NCBI GenBank assembly: GCA_963843745.1
Contig: CAWJLP010000006.1
Location: 496,001-560,000 of the forward strand
Reading direction: 5' to 3'
DNA: 64,000 nucleotides
Origin: Trebonia sp963843745
GTDB lineage: Bacteria > Actinomycetota > Actinomycetes > Streptosporangiales > Streptosporangiaceae
Shown here in pieces: positions 63,545-64,000 of the stretch. Below the pieces are notes generated by a model. It worked only from the letters and a program-made list of their open reading frames with translations, was not told the DNA's origin and made no database searches. Made by a program: the position numbers and the translations under genes. Position 1 is the first letter of the stretch; each line of letters begins with the position of its first letter.

Positions 63545-64000
63545 TCACCGCATCCGGGAGCCGGACGGGTCGAACACGGCCCCCGACCCGGCCACGGTCA
63601 CCGGGTACGGCTCGCCCATGTACTCCATGAGCAGCGAGGTCCCCGCGCCGGCCGCCGCGGACGGCAGGTAGGCCATCAGCAGGTGCTTGCCCACCGAAGG
63701 CCCGGACCCCGCGGACGTCACGTAGGACGGCCGCCCCAGCGCGTCCACCAGCCGCGACCCGTCGAGCGCGAGGATCGGCTCGCCCCCGAGCGCGTACCTC
63801 GGGGTCCCGTCCGCGGACACGGCAGAGTCCACGGTCAGCGTGCACAGCACCGCGTCCGGCGCCACCTCCCGCTGCGCCAGGTACGCGTCCTTCCCGATGA
63901 ACGACTGCGGCTTGACCCGGGGCCGCGTCATCCCGGCCTCGACGAGGTTGTACTCGGGCGTGAGCTCCGCGCCGTACGCCCGGTACCCCTTCTCGAGCCG
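63545..64000 (-). CDS. GcvT-domain dehydrogenase or aminomethyltransferase (N-terminus beyond window)
   Basis: The last 151 residues of a protein open at the right edge. RLEKGYRAYGAELTPEYNLV, EAGM, FIGKDAYLAQREVAPDAV and a final GEPYPVTVAGSGAVFDPSGS match the C-terminal folate-binding and barrel domains of GcvT. The same domains end dimethylglycine, sarcosine and related FAD dehydrogenases. Adjacent etfB and etfA favour the FAD-dehydrogenase form, which passes electrons to ETF and the one-carbon unit to tetrahydrofolate. The N-terminal FAD domain is not in view. Confidence 0.75.
   Translation of the reverse strand, partial: RLEKGYRAYGAELTPEYNLVEAGMTRPRVKPQSFIGKDAYLAQREVAPDAVLCTLTVDSAVSADGTPRYALGGEPILALDGSRLVDALGRPSYVTSAGSGPSVGKHLLMAYLPSAAAGAGTSLLMEYMGEPYPVTVAGSGAVFDPSGSRMR

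Overview
This window is high-GC DNA from an actinomycete, probably a filamentous or soil lineage (Streptosporangiales or Streptomycetales relatives); the exact order is a guess. The reasons are GC-rich third codon positions, many GTG and TTG starts, a proteasome activator (Bpa), the fhaA-fhaB-pstP-rodA-pbpA-pknA-pknB cluster, CrgA, a DUF3151-purA pair and three serine tRNAs. Several neighbourhoods (tadA with a serine tRNA, bpa, pheA-DUF4446, pknB cluster-crgA-rhomboid-ppiA) lie close to oriC in other actinobacteria. The window is therefore probably origin-proximal, although dnaA, dnaN and gyrB are not in it.

Layout. 1-7026: DUF3151 (partial), then purA, purD, an LtrA-family membrane protein, purB and murA, mixing purine synthesis with the first step of peptidoglycan synthesis. 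7045-13704: secreted trypsin-like lipoprotein, aromatic aminotransferase, esterase, tRNA-Ser(CGA), tadA and its partner, a 51-residue membrane peptide, a PH-domain membrane protein and a ROK kinase. 13766-22865: frameshifted membrane glycosyltransferase, HAD and VOC proteins, tRNA-Ser(GCT), acyl-CoA ligase, an ECF sigma remnant, an AAA ATPase, a CtaG-like protein, DUF72 and tRNA-Ser(TGA). 22880-36146: EspI-like ATPase, quinone oxidoreductase, Bpa, pheA, DUF4446, two glycosyltransferases, an RsbW/RsbV-like pair, an orphan ABC ATPase, an orphan hybrid-sensor kinase, a Usp protein and a Baeyer-Villiger monooxygenase. 36147-36605: an intergenic stretch packed with inverted repeats, then a terminator and tRNA-Leu(CAG). 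36694-47818: the growth and division operon fhaA to pknB with stop/start overlaps, then crgA, rhomboid and ppiA. 47979-53131: Ala-rich protein, a second mannosyltransferase-like protein, a small DnaA-box cluster and a 922-residue HerA-like ATPase. 53263-61636: ALO-family oxidase, PLP aldolase-like protein, MFS carrier, lipoprotein, divergent FtsH-like protease, an HEXXH protein and a glutaminyl cyclase-like protein. 61823-64000: etfA (frameshifted), etfB and a GcvT-domain protein, which fits an ETF-linked methylamine-type dehydrogenase system.

Points that stand out: (i) the 36147-36522 intergenic region with at least seven inverted repeats; (ii) two 46-bp palindromic elements of the same length and similar sequence, one intergenic and one inside a gene; (iii) a 23-bp-arm palindrome at 61698-61768; (iv) two perfect DnaA boxes plus a near match at 50270-50314; (v) three otherwise conserved genes (a glycosyltransferase, pbpA, etfA), each broken by one apparent extra base, which suggests base-calling or assembly error more than true gene loss. 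I did not find a CRISPR array, insertion sequence, prophage or a convincing new multi-gene system.
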